From the NCBI GenBank assembly GCA_029941485.1, contig JAPYOZ010000015.1, forward strand, positions 1 through 16,939: a stretch of 16,939 nucleotides of DNA, in the 5' to 3' direction. The notes beneath the pieces were generated by a model. The model was not told the origin of the DNA. It ran no database searches and was given only the letters and a program-made list of their open reading frames with translations. The position numbers were made by a program, and so were the translations under genes. This document shows positions 1 through 6,953 of this stretch, one piece after another. Origin of the DNA: Gammaproteobacteria bacterium (GTDB lineage Bacteria; Pseudomonadota; Gammaproteobacteria; PS1; Pseudothioglobaceae). Within the stretch, counting starts at the first letter, position 1. The number at the start of each line of letters is the position of its first letter.

Positions 1-643
1 CTACCGCATTAGCAAATATGGTTGCCGCATCATCCATGAGTGAGCAATGCGATGGCACACTGACTGGCAATACCACGGCGCGTTTAGCACCTGCGGCTTT
101 CATGGCTTCGCATGTTGCATCAACTGCTTCTTTATTACCAGCAATCACTACTTGGCCGTTGGAGTTAAAATTAACCGCTTGAACAATGCCTTCGCCTGCA
201 TAATCAGAACACACCTTAACCACCACTTCGTCTTCTAAACCTAAGATAGCTGCCATTGCGCCCACACCAGCTGGCACGGCTGATTGCATGAGCTCTGCGC
301 GCGTTTGTACCAATTTAATACCATCGCTAAAGTTAAGCGCGCCAGACGCTACTAAAGCGGTGTACTCACCCAAAGAATGTCCAGCCATACAAACCGGTGA
401 TAGATCCGTTGTACTAGTGAGTGTGAGATAAGTAGCGTAACCCGCTGCTAACATCGCAGGCTGGGTGTTTTGTGTTTGGTTAAGCGCCTCTTGATCTTCT
501 TGGGTTAATGCCCAAAGATCAAAACCCAGCGCATCACTTGCTTCAGTAAATGTATCTTTTACAACGGGAAAATTGTTAGCAAGATCTGAGAGCATACCGA
601 GTGATTGTGAACCTTGACCAGGAAAAACGATTGCGTATTTCAT
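1..643 (-). CDS. fabD: Malonyl-CoA:ACP transacylase FabD (3' end cut by window)
   Basis: Moves malonyl groups from CoA to acyl carrier protein in cytoplasmic type II fatty-acid synthesis. Translating the minus strand from the ATG at 643 gives 214 open residues that run off the left edge. The protein opens with an FPGQGSQ motif (residues 7-13). It has the nucleophile elbow GHSLGEY (88-94, catalytic Ser90) and the PSHCSLM segment with the catalytic His199. The family is usually about 310 residues, so roughly the last third is missing because of the window edge. A very strong AGGAGG at 660-655 supports this start. A terminator lies upstream, so fabD probably has its own promoter in 644-710, but I see no clear one. 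The gene upstream is rpmA, not fabH as in the common plsX-fabH-fabD order. Confidence 0.96.
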   Translation of the reverse strand, partial: MKYAIVFPGQGSQSLGMLSDLANNFPVVKDTFTEASDALGFDLWALTQEDQEALNQTQNTQPAMLAAGYATYLTLTSTTDLSPVCMAGHSLGEYTALVASGALNFSDGIKLVQTRAELMQSAVPAGVGAMAAILGLEDEVVVKVCSDYAGEGIVQAVNFNSNGQVVIAGNKEAVDATCEAMKAAGAKRAVVLPVSVPSHCSLMDDAATIFANAV

Positions 644-710
644 TCTGTTTAATACCTCCTTGAGGGGTATAAGTATTTATTTAATTAATATGAGTTTATT
701 TTAGTCATAA

Positions 711-735
711 AAAAAGCGCCTGGAAGGCGCTTTTA
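711..735 (-). terminator. Rho-independent terminator of rplU-rpmA
   Basis: Perfect stem GCGCC (716-720) / GGCGC (726-730), extended by A-T pairs on both sides, with a 5-nt loop. Read on the minus strand it is followed by six T residues. It lies 20 nt past the rpmA stop and before fabD, so it ends the ribosomal operon. Confidence 0.9.
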
Positions 736-754
736 GATAATTCTTAACTGTGGA

Positions 755-1012
755 CTATACGGCTTCGATTGAAACTGTTTGACGCATAAATTTGCCTTTT
801 TTAGCAAAAACAACTTTGCCGTCTGCCGTTGCAAATAATGTGTCATCTTTACCTTTACGAACGTTAGTACCTGGATGCACTTTAGTGCCTCTTTGACGAA
901 CTAAAATGTTGCCCGCTAATACTGATTGGCCGCCAAATCTTTTTACACCAAGACGTTTTGATACGGAATCTCTACCGTTATTAGTACTACCGCCTGCTTT
1001 TTTATGTGCCAT
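755..1012 (-). CDS. rpmA: 50S ribosomal protein L27
   Basis: Protein of the large ribosomal subunit; its N-terminal arm reaches toward the peptidyl-transferase centre. The 85-residue product has the same length as E. coli L27 and begins MAHKKAGGSTNNGRDS, the typical unprocessed gammaproteobacterial N-terminus without the cleaved extension seen in Firmicutes. The GNILVRQRGTK and HPGTNV segments are also characteristic. The start follows an AGGAGAG ribosome-binding site. The gene sits 9 nt after rplU, the near-universal L21-L27 pair, and is followed by a strong terminator. Confidence 0.98.
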   Translation of the reverse strand: MAHKKAGGSTNNGRDSVSKRLGVKRFGGQSVLAGNILVRQRGTKVHPGTNVRKGKDDTLFATADGKVVFAKKGKFMRQTVSIEAV

Positions 1013-1021
1013 GGGTCTCTC

Positions 1022-1333
1022 CTATGCCTTAATTTTTGTAATTTCGATCTCAGTGAAAAGCTGTCTGTGACCTTGCTGCTTCATTGAGTGCTTACGGCGA
1101 CGGAACTTTAAAATGTGTACTTTCTTGCCTTTGCCTTGTGAAATTACTTTTGCTTCAACCGTTGCTTTAGCAACCATTGGTGCGCCAATTTGTACTTTAT
1201 CACCATCAGCAACCATTAGTACTTCTTTAAAAATGACTTTTTTGCCGGGTTCAACTTCTAACTTTTCAACTTTTAAAGTTGCGCCTTCGGCTACTCTAAA
1301 CTGTTGACCACCTGTCTTAATTACTGCGTACAT
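1022..1333 (-). CDS. rplU: 50S ribosomal protein L21
   Basis: Large-subunit protein that binds 23S rRNA. I start it at the ATG at 1333, giving 103 residues (MYAVIKTGGQQFRV...), the length of E. coli L21. An upstream in-frame start at 1369 would add 12 residues unlike the family and would sit inside the promoter -10 box. The motifs IKTGGQQFRV near the N-terminus and KFRRRKHSMKQQGHRQ near the C-terminus are typical. A TAGGA element lies about 7 nt before the ATG. First gene of the rplU-rpmA operon. Confidence 0.97.
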   Translation of the reverse strand: MYAVIKTGGQQFRVAEGATLKVEKLEVEPGKKVIFKEVLMVADGDKVQIGAPMVAKATVEAKVISQGKGKKVHILKFRRRKHSMKQQGHRQLFTEIEITKIKA

Positions 1334-1368
1334 AATAAATCCTAAATACGTTTGCCAAAAAGAAAGCA

Positions 1369-1396
1369 ATTATACGCGAACGACTGTGTTTATGAA
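1369..1396 (-). promoter_or_regulatory. Promoter of rplU-rpmA (predicted)
   Basis: On the minus strand a perfect TATAAT (1374-1369) is preceded after 16 nt by TTCATA (1396-1391), four of six matches to a sigma-70 -35 box. The predicted start is near 1362, leaving a leader of about 30 nt before rplU. It lies back to back with the ppiB promoter. Confidence 0.6.
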
Positions 1397-1415
1397 AGTC
1401 TGTTTTAAGTATAAT
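1387..1415 (+). promoter_or_regulatory. Promoter of ppiB-lpxH (predicted)
   Basis: A perfect TATAAT at 1410-1415 lies 31 nt upstream of the ppiB ATG. The -35 region near 1387-1392 (TGTTTA) matches poorly. The element overlaps the -35 region of the divergent rplU promoter. Confidence 0.45.
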
Positions 1416-1445
1416 TTATGTTTTTATTTAAGCGGACTTTCAACA

Positions 1446-1931
1446 ATGATTATTTTCGAAACCAACATGGGCAATATTCACATTAACGTTGATGCTGACA
1501 AAGCGCCAATTAGTGCTCAAAACTTTATCGATTACGTTAATGACGGCTTTTATAACAACACAATTTTTCATCGTGTGATTAAAAATTTCATGATTCAAGG
1601 TGGTGGTTTTAATGAAGATATGAGTCAAAAATCAACCAAAGCAGAAATCGAAAACGAAGCCAACAACGGTTTAAAAAATGCCAAGTACACCTTAGCAATG
1701 GCCAGAACCAATGCGCCCCATTCAGCCAGCTCTCAGTTTTTCATCAACACATCAGACAACTCCTTCTTAGATTACCCAGCGCAAGATGGTTGGGGTTATT
1801 GTGTGTTTGGTGAAGTGGTTGAAGGTCAAGATGTGGTTGATAAAATCGGCGCCGTTGCTACGGGCAATCAAGATGGTCATGCGGATGTACCAAATGACGC
1901 TGTCATTGTTACTAAAGCCTACGTTCAGTAA
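1446..1931 (+). CDS. ppiB: Cytoplasmic cyclophilin-type peptidyl-prolyl isomerase B
   Basis: Cis-trans isomerase of peptidyl-proline bonds that helps protein folding. I choose the ATG at 1446 (161 residues; E. coli PpiB has 164), since an upstream ATG at 1386 would add 20 unrelated residues and precede the promoter. Cyclophilin core: FHRVI (41-45, with catalytic-type Arg43), QGGG (51-54), MARTNAPHSASSQFFIN (85-101) and a VFGEVVEG segment. No signal peptide is visible, so the protein is cytoplasmic (PpiB type rather than PpiA type). The lpxH start lies 2 nt past the stop, so the two genes are probably translated from one message. Confidence 0.94.
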   Translation: MIIFETNMGNIHINVDADKAPISAQNFIDYVNDGFYNNTIFHRVIKNFMIQGGGFNEDMSQKSTKAEIENEANNGLKNAKYTLAMARTNAPHSASSQFFINTSDNSFLDYPAQDGWGYCVFGEVVEGQDVVDKIGAVATGNQDGHADVPNDAVIVTKAYVQ

Positions 1932-1933
1932 TC

Positions 1934-2641
1934 ATGCGTAGTTCGTTCCTCATAGCGGACTTACACCTTGCCGAAGGCGAGTTGGATAAAACTAATTTAT
2001 TCATTAAATTTTGTCAAGATCAAGCCATTAAAGTCGATCAATTATTCATCCTTGGTGATTTATTTAATACTTGGCTTGGAGATGATTTGTCTATTAAGCA
2101 CTATCAAAGTGTTATCACTCAGCTTAAAAATCTCACAACAACAACCAAAGTGTTCATCATGGTTGGTAATCGTGATTTTTTGCTCGGATCAAATTTTGAA
2201 AAAAAGTCTGGTGCCATACTAATTGACGAACCTTATTTACTCGAGACCGACAACAAACAATACGTATTGATGCATGGTGATGCATTATGCACGGATGATG
2301 TTGGCTATCAACAACTCAAAAAAATACTGCAACACCCAATCACTAAATTTATATTTCTACATTTAGGAAAAAATCTACGCTTAAAAATCAGCGGGCAATT
2401 GCGTAAAAAAAGTATTCAAGCTCAAAGTTACAAGTCCAGTGAAATTATGGACGTTAACCAACACGCTGTGGATGAGTTAATGAAAAAATATCCTGATTCC
2501 GAACTGATTCATGGGCACACTCATCGACAAAATACGCACATTGAAGAAAATTATACGCGCCACGTATTAGGTGATTGGTCGACTACTCAAGGCAATGCGA
2601 TTAAAATTAATACCAAGCTAAGCCGGCTTGAAATTAACTGA
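1934..2641 (+). CDS. lpxH: UDP-2,3-diacylglucosamine diphosphatase LpxH
   Basis: Hydrolyses UDP-2,3-diacylglucosamine to lipid X and UMP, the fourth step of lipid A synthesis, at the inner face of the cytoplasmic membrane. The 235-residue protein (E. coli: 240) carries all calcineurin-type metal motifs: ADLHL (8-12, Asp9 and His11), GDLFNTWLGDD (41-51), GNRDFLLG (78-85), MHGDALCTDD (113-122) and IHGHTHR (192-198). IMDVNQ (171-176) is also typical of LpxH. The presence of lpxH implies an outer membrane with lipid A. The gene follows ppiB by 2 nt, an arrangement I recall from other gammaproteobacteria. Its last 24 nt overlap the end of the convergent RNase gene. Confidence 0.95.
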   Translation: MRSSFLIADLHLAEGELDKTNLFIKFCQDQAIKVDQLFILGDLFNTWLGDDLSIKHYQSVITQLKNLTTTTKVFIMVGNRDFLLGSNFEKKSGAILIDEPYLLETDNKQYVLMHGDALCTDDVGYQQLKKILQHPITKFIFLHLGKNLRLKISGQLRKKSIQAQSYKSSEIMDVNQHAVDELMKKYPDSELIHGHTHRQNTHIEENYTRHVLGDWSTTQGNAIKINTKLSRLEIN

Positions 2642-4423
2642 TCGTTCAATTAAATCAACACTGACGACTTTTAACAATATCTCTTCATCCAGTTCGGGCA
2701 ATGTTTTAAACTTAATTTGAGTCATCATACCGATCTCAGGAATCATGAAAAGTGCTTTGTCACCACGCGTATCCACTACCACGCCTTTGCCTTTCCAGTT
2801 AGGATTTTGAATTAAATACAAACACTTAAAGTGGTCATTACTAGCGCGTACGGTCTTGCCAATGTCTGGCATCGTAGCATTAGTGATGCCTATAATTTCC
2901 TTAACACGTTCTTTGTCCAGTGTTTTTTCACCCAGGATAAAGTTTGAAAGCTGTTGGTGTACCAACAAATCTAAATACCTCCTGAGTGGACTGGTTACCC
3001 TGAGGTAAGATTTAAGACCTAAACCATAGTGTGGCAAAGGTTTGGTTGAGATTGCTGAGCGCTTAAAAAATTTAGTGGCTTTGAACGATGCTGACAAAGT
3101 CAGTAAATCTTTACTGTCCAAAATTTCCTGTGGAAAATCACCCTCGTCTTGAACCGCATAGGGCATAACAATATCATTTTCAACTGAAAATTGTGAAACA
3201 GCACGCCCTGCCATAATCATTATTTCAGCAATAAGTTCACGACTTTTGCTGGATTTTTGAGGCGTAATACTCACGTCGTTATCTTTAAATCTAACATCTA
3301 CATTGGGTAAGTCTAGGCTAATCGCATTGTGTTCGTTTCTGTATTTCTTATGCGCTTCAACCACTATTTGTAATTGTGATAAATGTTCATTTTTATCAAA
3401 TAGCTCATCTGCATCGTTATAACTAATATTGGTTACCTTAATAACACTATGAATAACTTCAACATTATTAATCTCACCCTCTTCTAAAACAAAGCCCACT
3501 GATAAAGCGTTTGATGTTTCTCCGAGTCCTAATGCGCACAACTCAGTAACTGAAATTGGCAGCATGTGTAAAATTTGCTCAGGCAGATAAAGGTTCGATG
3601 CGCGTTCTTGAGCATAATAATCCAAATCAGAGTCGTGTGCTACAATGGCAGACACATCAGCAATGTGTATCCAGATTTTGCCACCATCAATACTAATGGC
3701 ATCGTCTGCATCATTTGAATCTGCATTATCGATTGCATAACTGGTGAGATGAGTTAAATCTACACGCTCAACTTCAGTCATTTGAGTGTCGATATCCACG
3801 TCAGCAGGAATGCCGTAACGTGCTGGATAAGGATTGAAAGTAGGCTCTATATATTTAAGTTTTAATAGTAACTTGTACGCAGCTTCGGGTGTATTCTCAA
3901 TGTTTAAAGCCGAGAGAATTTTGGTGTGTTTTGATTGATTGAATGCCACTTTTTCAATCTGCTGAATGTAGGGCAAATCTTGCTCATCAAAAGTATTATT
4001 TTTAATACTCTCAATACAATGTTTTAAATTTTCAAGTTCAATTGCTTCAGCATCGCGCTTGACTCTAATGCTCTCAACTTGAGAAGTTGGGCGCACAAAA
4101 ATTTTGTCTTTCTGCCAGTAAAAATACAGCCCATCTTCAACTAATACGCAAGTGCACCAAGCACTTTGAGCGGTGAATTCATCAAACAACCATTCGGTAA
4201 TCTCTTGCAGGGTTAAGATTTCTTCTTGAAAGTCATCAAGTACCGAAATATCTGCGTGTGAACAATCGTCGTTCACTTGAATAAATTCAGAATGGATAAA
4301 ACGAAAGTCTTTCTCTCGAACTTTACGCGTCGATTTATCGGCAAACTCTAATTCGAATTTGTGTGTATTTTGGCCTACAACACGCGCAGGTTTGCCTTTA
4401 TAGGCAACCAATGAATTAATCAA
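2618..4423 (-). CDS. RNase II-family (RNB domain) 3'-5' exoribonuclease
   Basis: Predicted processive 3'-to-5' exoribonuclease of cytoplasmic RNA turnover. The 601-residue product has an N-terminal region of about 220 residues without a confident assignment, starting with a small beta-rich SLVAYKGKPARV segment. The RNB catalytic domain follows: DNADSNDADDAIS (232-244, the metal-binding acidic cluster), IHIADVSA (252-259), SRELIAEIMIMAGRA (394-408) and RVTSPLRRYLDLLVH (475-489). The C-terminal 60 residues resemble a short S1/OB-like strand pattern. The sequence differs from E. coli Rnb and Rnr in the N-terminal half and resembles the shorter 'VacB/RNase II family' proteins of marine and intracellular gammaproteobacteria, so I give no symbol. 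It starts 13 nt after gcvH on the same strand. Confidence 0.88.
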   Translation of the reverse strand: MINSLVAYKGKPARVVGQNTHKFELEFADKSTRKVREKDFRFIHSEFIQVNDDCSHADISVLDDFQEEILTLQEITEWLFDEFTAQSAWCTCVLVEDGLYFYWQKDKIFVRPTSQVESIRVKRDAEAIELENLKHCIESIKNNTFDEQDLPYIQQIEKVAFNQSKHTKILSALNIENTPEAAYKLLLKLKYIEPTFNPYPARYGIPADVDIDTQMTEVERVDLTHLTSYAIDNADSNDADDAISIDGGKIWIHIADVSAIVAHDSDLDYYAQERASNLYLPEQILHMLPISVTELCALGLGETSNALSVGFVLEEGEINNVEVIHSVIKVTNISYNDADELFDKNEHLSQLQIVVEAHKKYRNEHNAISLDLPNVDVRFKDNDVSITPQKSSKSRELIAEIMIMAGRAVSQFSVENDIVMPYAVQDEGDFPQEILDSKDLLTLSASFKATKFFKRSAISTKPLPHYGLGLKSYLRVTSPLRRYLDLLVHQQLSNFILGEKTLDKERVKEIIGITNATMPDIGKTVRASNDHFKCLYLIQNPNWKGKGVVVDTRGDKALFMIPEIGMMTQIKFKTLPELDEEILLKVVSVDLIERSVNFKPA

Positions 4424-4436
4424 GGTTGATTCGAAT

Positions 4437-4811
4437 TTAGTCGAGTGTTTCTGCGTAAGTAGCGGCGTCCATCAAGCCGTCTAAACTATCGGATTTAAAT
4501 TTAACCAACCAACCATTGTCATAACAACTTGAGTTAACCAACTCTGGTTCGTCATCAAGCACCGCATTAGCTTCAACCACTTCAAGATCGGCAGGTGCAT
4601 ACACACCACTAGCCGCTTTGACAGATTCCACCACACAAAACTCATCTTCGGCAGAAGCTTCATCGCCTTCGCTTGGTAACTCAACATACACCATGTCGCC
4701 CAATAAGGCTTGAGCATGGTCGGAAATACCCATGGTATAGGTGCCATTGCCATTGTCTAAAATCCATTCGTGGGTTTCGGTGTATTGTCTGTCGTCTCTT
4801 ACTTCGCTCAT
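4437..4811 (-). CDS. gcvH: Glycine cleavage system H protein
   Basis: Lipoyl carrier protein that shuttles the aminomethyl group between the P, T and L proteins of the glycine cleavage complex. The 124-residue product has the family core: YTETHEWI (10-17), GISDHAQALLGDMVYVELP (28-46) and VESVKAASGV (61-70), where Lys65 is the lipoylated residue. The C-terminal NGWLVKF segment is also typical. Length is close to the family norm (about 129). AAGGAG lies about 9 nt before the start. gcvT lies 147 nt upstream on the same strand; gcvP is not in the window. Confidence 0.96.
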   Translation of the reverse strand: MSEVRDDRQYTETHEWILDNGNGTYTMGISDHAQALLGDMVYVELPSEGDEASAEDEFCVVESVKAASGVYAPADLEVVEANAVLDDEPELVNSSCYDNGWLVKFKSDSLDGLMDAATYAETLD

Positions 4812-4958
4812 ACTCTTCTCCTTACTTCGTCTTTTGTCATTCTGACTACGTTGGATTTATAAAATATTCAGTCATTTAGATTTACTAAACTCCTTGCATA
4901 TTTTCTAAATCCGCCTTGCATAATAATAAAATACTCGCAAGGACCTTCATAATATTTC
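4812..4958 (-). repeat. Repeat-rich spacer between gcvT and gcvH
   Basis: This 147-bp gap is long compared with others in the operon. It holds two adjacent imperfect copies of a roughly 20-bp unit (4885-4904 and 4905-4926), each starting CTAAA and containing CCTTGCATA. It also holds an inverted repeat CCTTGC (4914-4919) / GCAAGG (4937-4942), and ATTTAG/CTAAA elements in both orientations. A 21-codon reading frame (4950-4885, minus) spans the repeats but lacks a ribosome-binding site. Near the gcvH end there is an A/T-rich -10-like stretch. It could be a degraded intergenic repeat, an RNA-processing hairpin or a control element; the function is unknown. Confidence 0.45.
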
Positions 4959-6035
4959 TTAAACTAATACTTTGCCATTTCTTACAAACGGTGGTTTGAC
5001 TATTTTAGCGGAAACCATCTTATTTCGCATCTCGATTTCACATAATCCTTCACTGCCTTTTGGCACACTGGCCAGTGCAATGGCTTTACCCATGGTTGGT
5101 GAGAATGTGCCTGATGTTACTTCGCCTTCACCGTTATTAGTTACCACTTTTTGGTGATCACGAATCACGCCTTTTCCTTCCAACACTAAGCCTACAATCG
5201 TGTTGTTAGCGCCCTTGTCTTTTAACACCTCTAATGCATCACGCCCTACAAAACGTCTGTCTTCATCAGATAGATCAACGGTCCAAGTGAGTGCTGCTTC
5301 GAGTGGCGAGACTTCATCGTTCATTTCAGAGCCATATAAACTCATGCCTGCTTCTAATCGAAGCGTATCACGTGCACCCAAACCACAAGGTTTAACCCCG
5401 ACTTCCATAAGCATCTTCCAAGTGAATTCGGCTGATTTTTCTGGCAACATGATCTCGAACCCATCTTCACCGGTATAGCCCGTGCGTGCGATGAACAATC
5501 CGCCAAGACTCGCTGCATTAAACGGCTTGAGTTCACCAGCCACGTCTTCAACCCCTGGCATGGCCTCATAAACTTTGGCTCGTGCGTTTGGGCCTTGAAC
5601 AGCAACCATCGCCAAATCAAACCTGGGTTCGACAGACACATCAAAACCTTTAGCTTGGGCGTTAATCCAAGCAATGTCTTTTTCTGTAGTACCCGCATTA
5701 ATCACCATACGATAGTTTTCATCGTCTTGATAATAAACAATAAGATCATCCACCACACCACCGGCTTCATTAAGCATACAGCTGTATAGCGCCTTGCCCT
5801 CAGCTTTTAATTTATCAACATCATTTGCAATCAAAGTTTGTAAGAATTTCTTAGCTTCGACACCTTTAAAATCCACCACCGTCATGTGCGAAACATCAAA
5901 CATGCCGACATCGTTACGTACTTGATGGTGTTCCTCAATTTGAGATCCGTAATTTAATGGCATTTCCCAACCGCCAAAATCGACCATTTTCCCGCCAGCA
6001 TCAACGTGCGCTTGATATAAAGGTGTGTGCTTCAT
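4959..6035 (-). CDS. gcvT: Aminomethyltransferase, glycine cleavage T protein
   Basis: Transfers the methylene group from the H-protein lipoyl arm to tetrahydrofolate, releasing ammonia and giving 5,10-methylene-THF. The 358-residue protein (E. coli: 364) starts MKHTPLYQAHVDAGGKMVDF. It contains GGWEMPL (21-27), FDVSHM (46-51) and AGGVVDDLIVY (91-101) with the folate-contacting, catalytic-type Asp. VINAGTTEKD (111-120), ARTGYTGEDGFEI and the C-terminal glycine-rich segments are also present. The start overlaps the yciB stop by one base (TAATG), indicating translational coupling. No glycine riboswitch is recognisable upstream, since the upstream base pairs are yciB coding sequence. Confidence 0.96.
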   Translation of the reverse strand: MKHTPLYQAHVDAGGKMVDFGGWEMPLNYGSQIEEHHQVRNDVGMFDVSHMTVVDFKGVEAKKFLQTLIANDVDKLKAEGKALYSCMLNEAGGVVDDLIVYYQDDENYRMVINAGTTEKDIAWINAQAKGFDVSVEPRFDLAMVAVQGPNARAKVYEAMPGVEDVAGELKPFNAASLGGLFIARTGYTGEDGFEIMLPEKSAEFTWKMLMEVGVKPCGLGARDTLRLEAGMSLYGSEMNDEVSPLEAALTWTVDLSDEDRRFVGRDALEVLKDKGANNTIVGLVLEGKGVIRDHQKVVTNNGEGEVTSGTFSPTMGKAIALASVPKGSEGLCEIEMRNKMVSAKIVKPPFVRNGKVLV

Positions 6036-6685
6036 TATTTCTTACCCTCTTTAATGTATTTGGAAATAAAAATAACTGTAATGATGATGAGTACAAAAGT
6101 CAGTCCCATGGTACCAAACAATTTGAAATTCACCCAAGACTCTTCACTTTGTTGTGCTGCAAGGCAAAGCTGCTCCACTGTGGTTGATGCGCAGTCTAGT
6201 TCTGTTAATTCAACCTTTGGATCTAATTCAGTCGAATTAAATAACTTGTCTCGAGTACTCAGTGCAATATCAACATAATAAGCATTGACTAGTGCAATAC
6301 CACTAAAACCAATACCCCAAAACCAAGTGAGCTGACGCCACACTTTTGCTGGTAATGTCATTTCTTTACCAAGCATCCGTTGCAAGAGTGTTTTTTCACC
6401 AACCCACATGCTTAATATTAATGCCAATGCAAATACAACATATAAAACACTAACCTTCCACATAATAAAGGCCGGGTCTTTAATCGCTAAAGTAATACCG
6501 CCAAATACCACCAACAAGCCAAAGGTAATTAGGTGTGTGTTTTCAAATTTACCCGTTTGAAAGCGCGTAATTAACATTTGCAACGCTGTGGCGCCAATCA
6601 TGGCGTAAATAGCCGCGTACAAACCCATCATTTTATAAACAATAAAAAATAATGCTATTGGGAAAAAATCAAGTAAAAATTTCAT
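6035..6685 (-). CDS. yciB: Inner-membrane septation/envelope protein YciB (IspA family), with an insertion
   Basis: Multi-pass inner-membrane protein of the intracellular septation protein A family, linked to envelope maintenance and cell division in E. coli. Conserved segments match YciB in order: MKFLLDFFPIALFF (1-14), ITFGLLVVFGGITL (53-66), IMWKVSVLYVVFA (74-86), LLQRMLGKEMTLP (100-112), VWRQLTWFWG (115-124) and WVNFKLFG (184-191). Five to six hydrophobic helices can be seen. At 216 residues it is longer than E. coli YciB (179), mostly because of about 38 extra polar residues (roughly 144-181, with Cys165 and Cys174) between the last two helices. It starts 10 nt after the upstream small gene's stop and couples to gcvT. 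Confidence 0.9.
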   Translation of the reverse strand: MKFLLDFFPIALFFIVYKMMGLYAAIYAMIGATALQMLITRFQTGKFENTHLITFGLLVVFGGITLAIKDPAFIMWKVSVLYVVFALALILSMWVGEKTLLQRMLGKEMTLPAKVWRQLTWFWGIGFSGIALVNAYYVDIALSTRDKLFNSTELDPKVELTELDCASTTVEQLCLAAQQSEESWVNFKLFGTMGLTFVLIIITVIFISKYIKEGKK

Positions 6686-6695
6686 GTTTACTCCC

Positions 6696-6908
6696 TTATT
6701 CTAAATGTTCTTTTGAACAATAAACTTTACCATCTTGCAAAATGGCTTCATTTTCTGGAATACGTACATCACAAACACTGCAAGCCAACATTTTATTGTT
6801 AGAAGGCGAACTTTGCTCTAAGTTTTGTTTAGGCTTTCTAAGTTTTTTAAACAAACTAAATCCTATCCAAACAAGCAGTGCAATAATAATTAATTTAATA
6901 ATACCCAT
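6696..6908 (-). CDS. Small membrane-anchored zinc-ribbon-like protein (PP0621 family)
   Basis: Function unknown. From the ATG at 6908 the product has 70 residues: one N-terminal membrane helix (about residues 1-20, IIKLIIIALLVWIGFSLF), a basic/polar linker (KKLRKPKQNLEQ), then CSVCDVRIPENEAI and YCSKEHL. The pattern Cys-x2-Cys, a later Cys and a His suggests a small zinc-binding fold, as in PP0621-family proteins of Pseudomonas and relatives. The basic residues after the helix predict that the zinc module faces the cytoplasm. A TTG at 6926 would add six residues; I prefer the ATG, although neither has a clear ribosome-binding site. It is first in the minus-strand gene run before yciB and stops 10 nt before it. 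Confidence 0.75.
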   Translation of the reverse strand: MGIIKLIIIALLVWIGFSLFKKLRKPKQNLEQSSPSNNKMLACSVCDVRIPENEAILQDGKVYCSKEHLE

Positions 6909-6953
6909 GGAATTCAACACTGACAAAATCTCGAATTTTACCGTTACTTAGTA

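Noticed and set aside
1334..1369. Twelve-residue N-terminal extension of L21 from the ATG at 1369
   Set aside because: The extension is unlike L21, and the start codon falls within the promoter -10 box; the ATG at 1333 gives the exact family length.
2614..2630. CAAGC/GCTTG hairpin at the lpxH-RNase junction as terminator
   Set aside because: No T-run follows on either strand, and the sequence is constrained by two coding ends.
4885..4950. 21-codon frame between gcvT and gcvH as a real small protein
   Set aside because: No ribosome-binding site, and the frame consists largely of the repeat units; treated as part of the repeat region.
4812..4958. Glycine riboswitch near gcvT/gcvH
   Set aside because: None of the conserved glycine aptamer segments is recognisable on the minus strand, and the region upstream of gcvT is coding sequence.
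5354..5698. 114-codon second minus-strand frame inside gcvT
   Set aside because: Out-of-frame shadow of the conserved gcvT gene without its own start signals.
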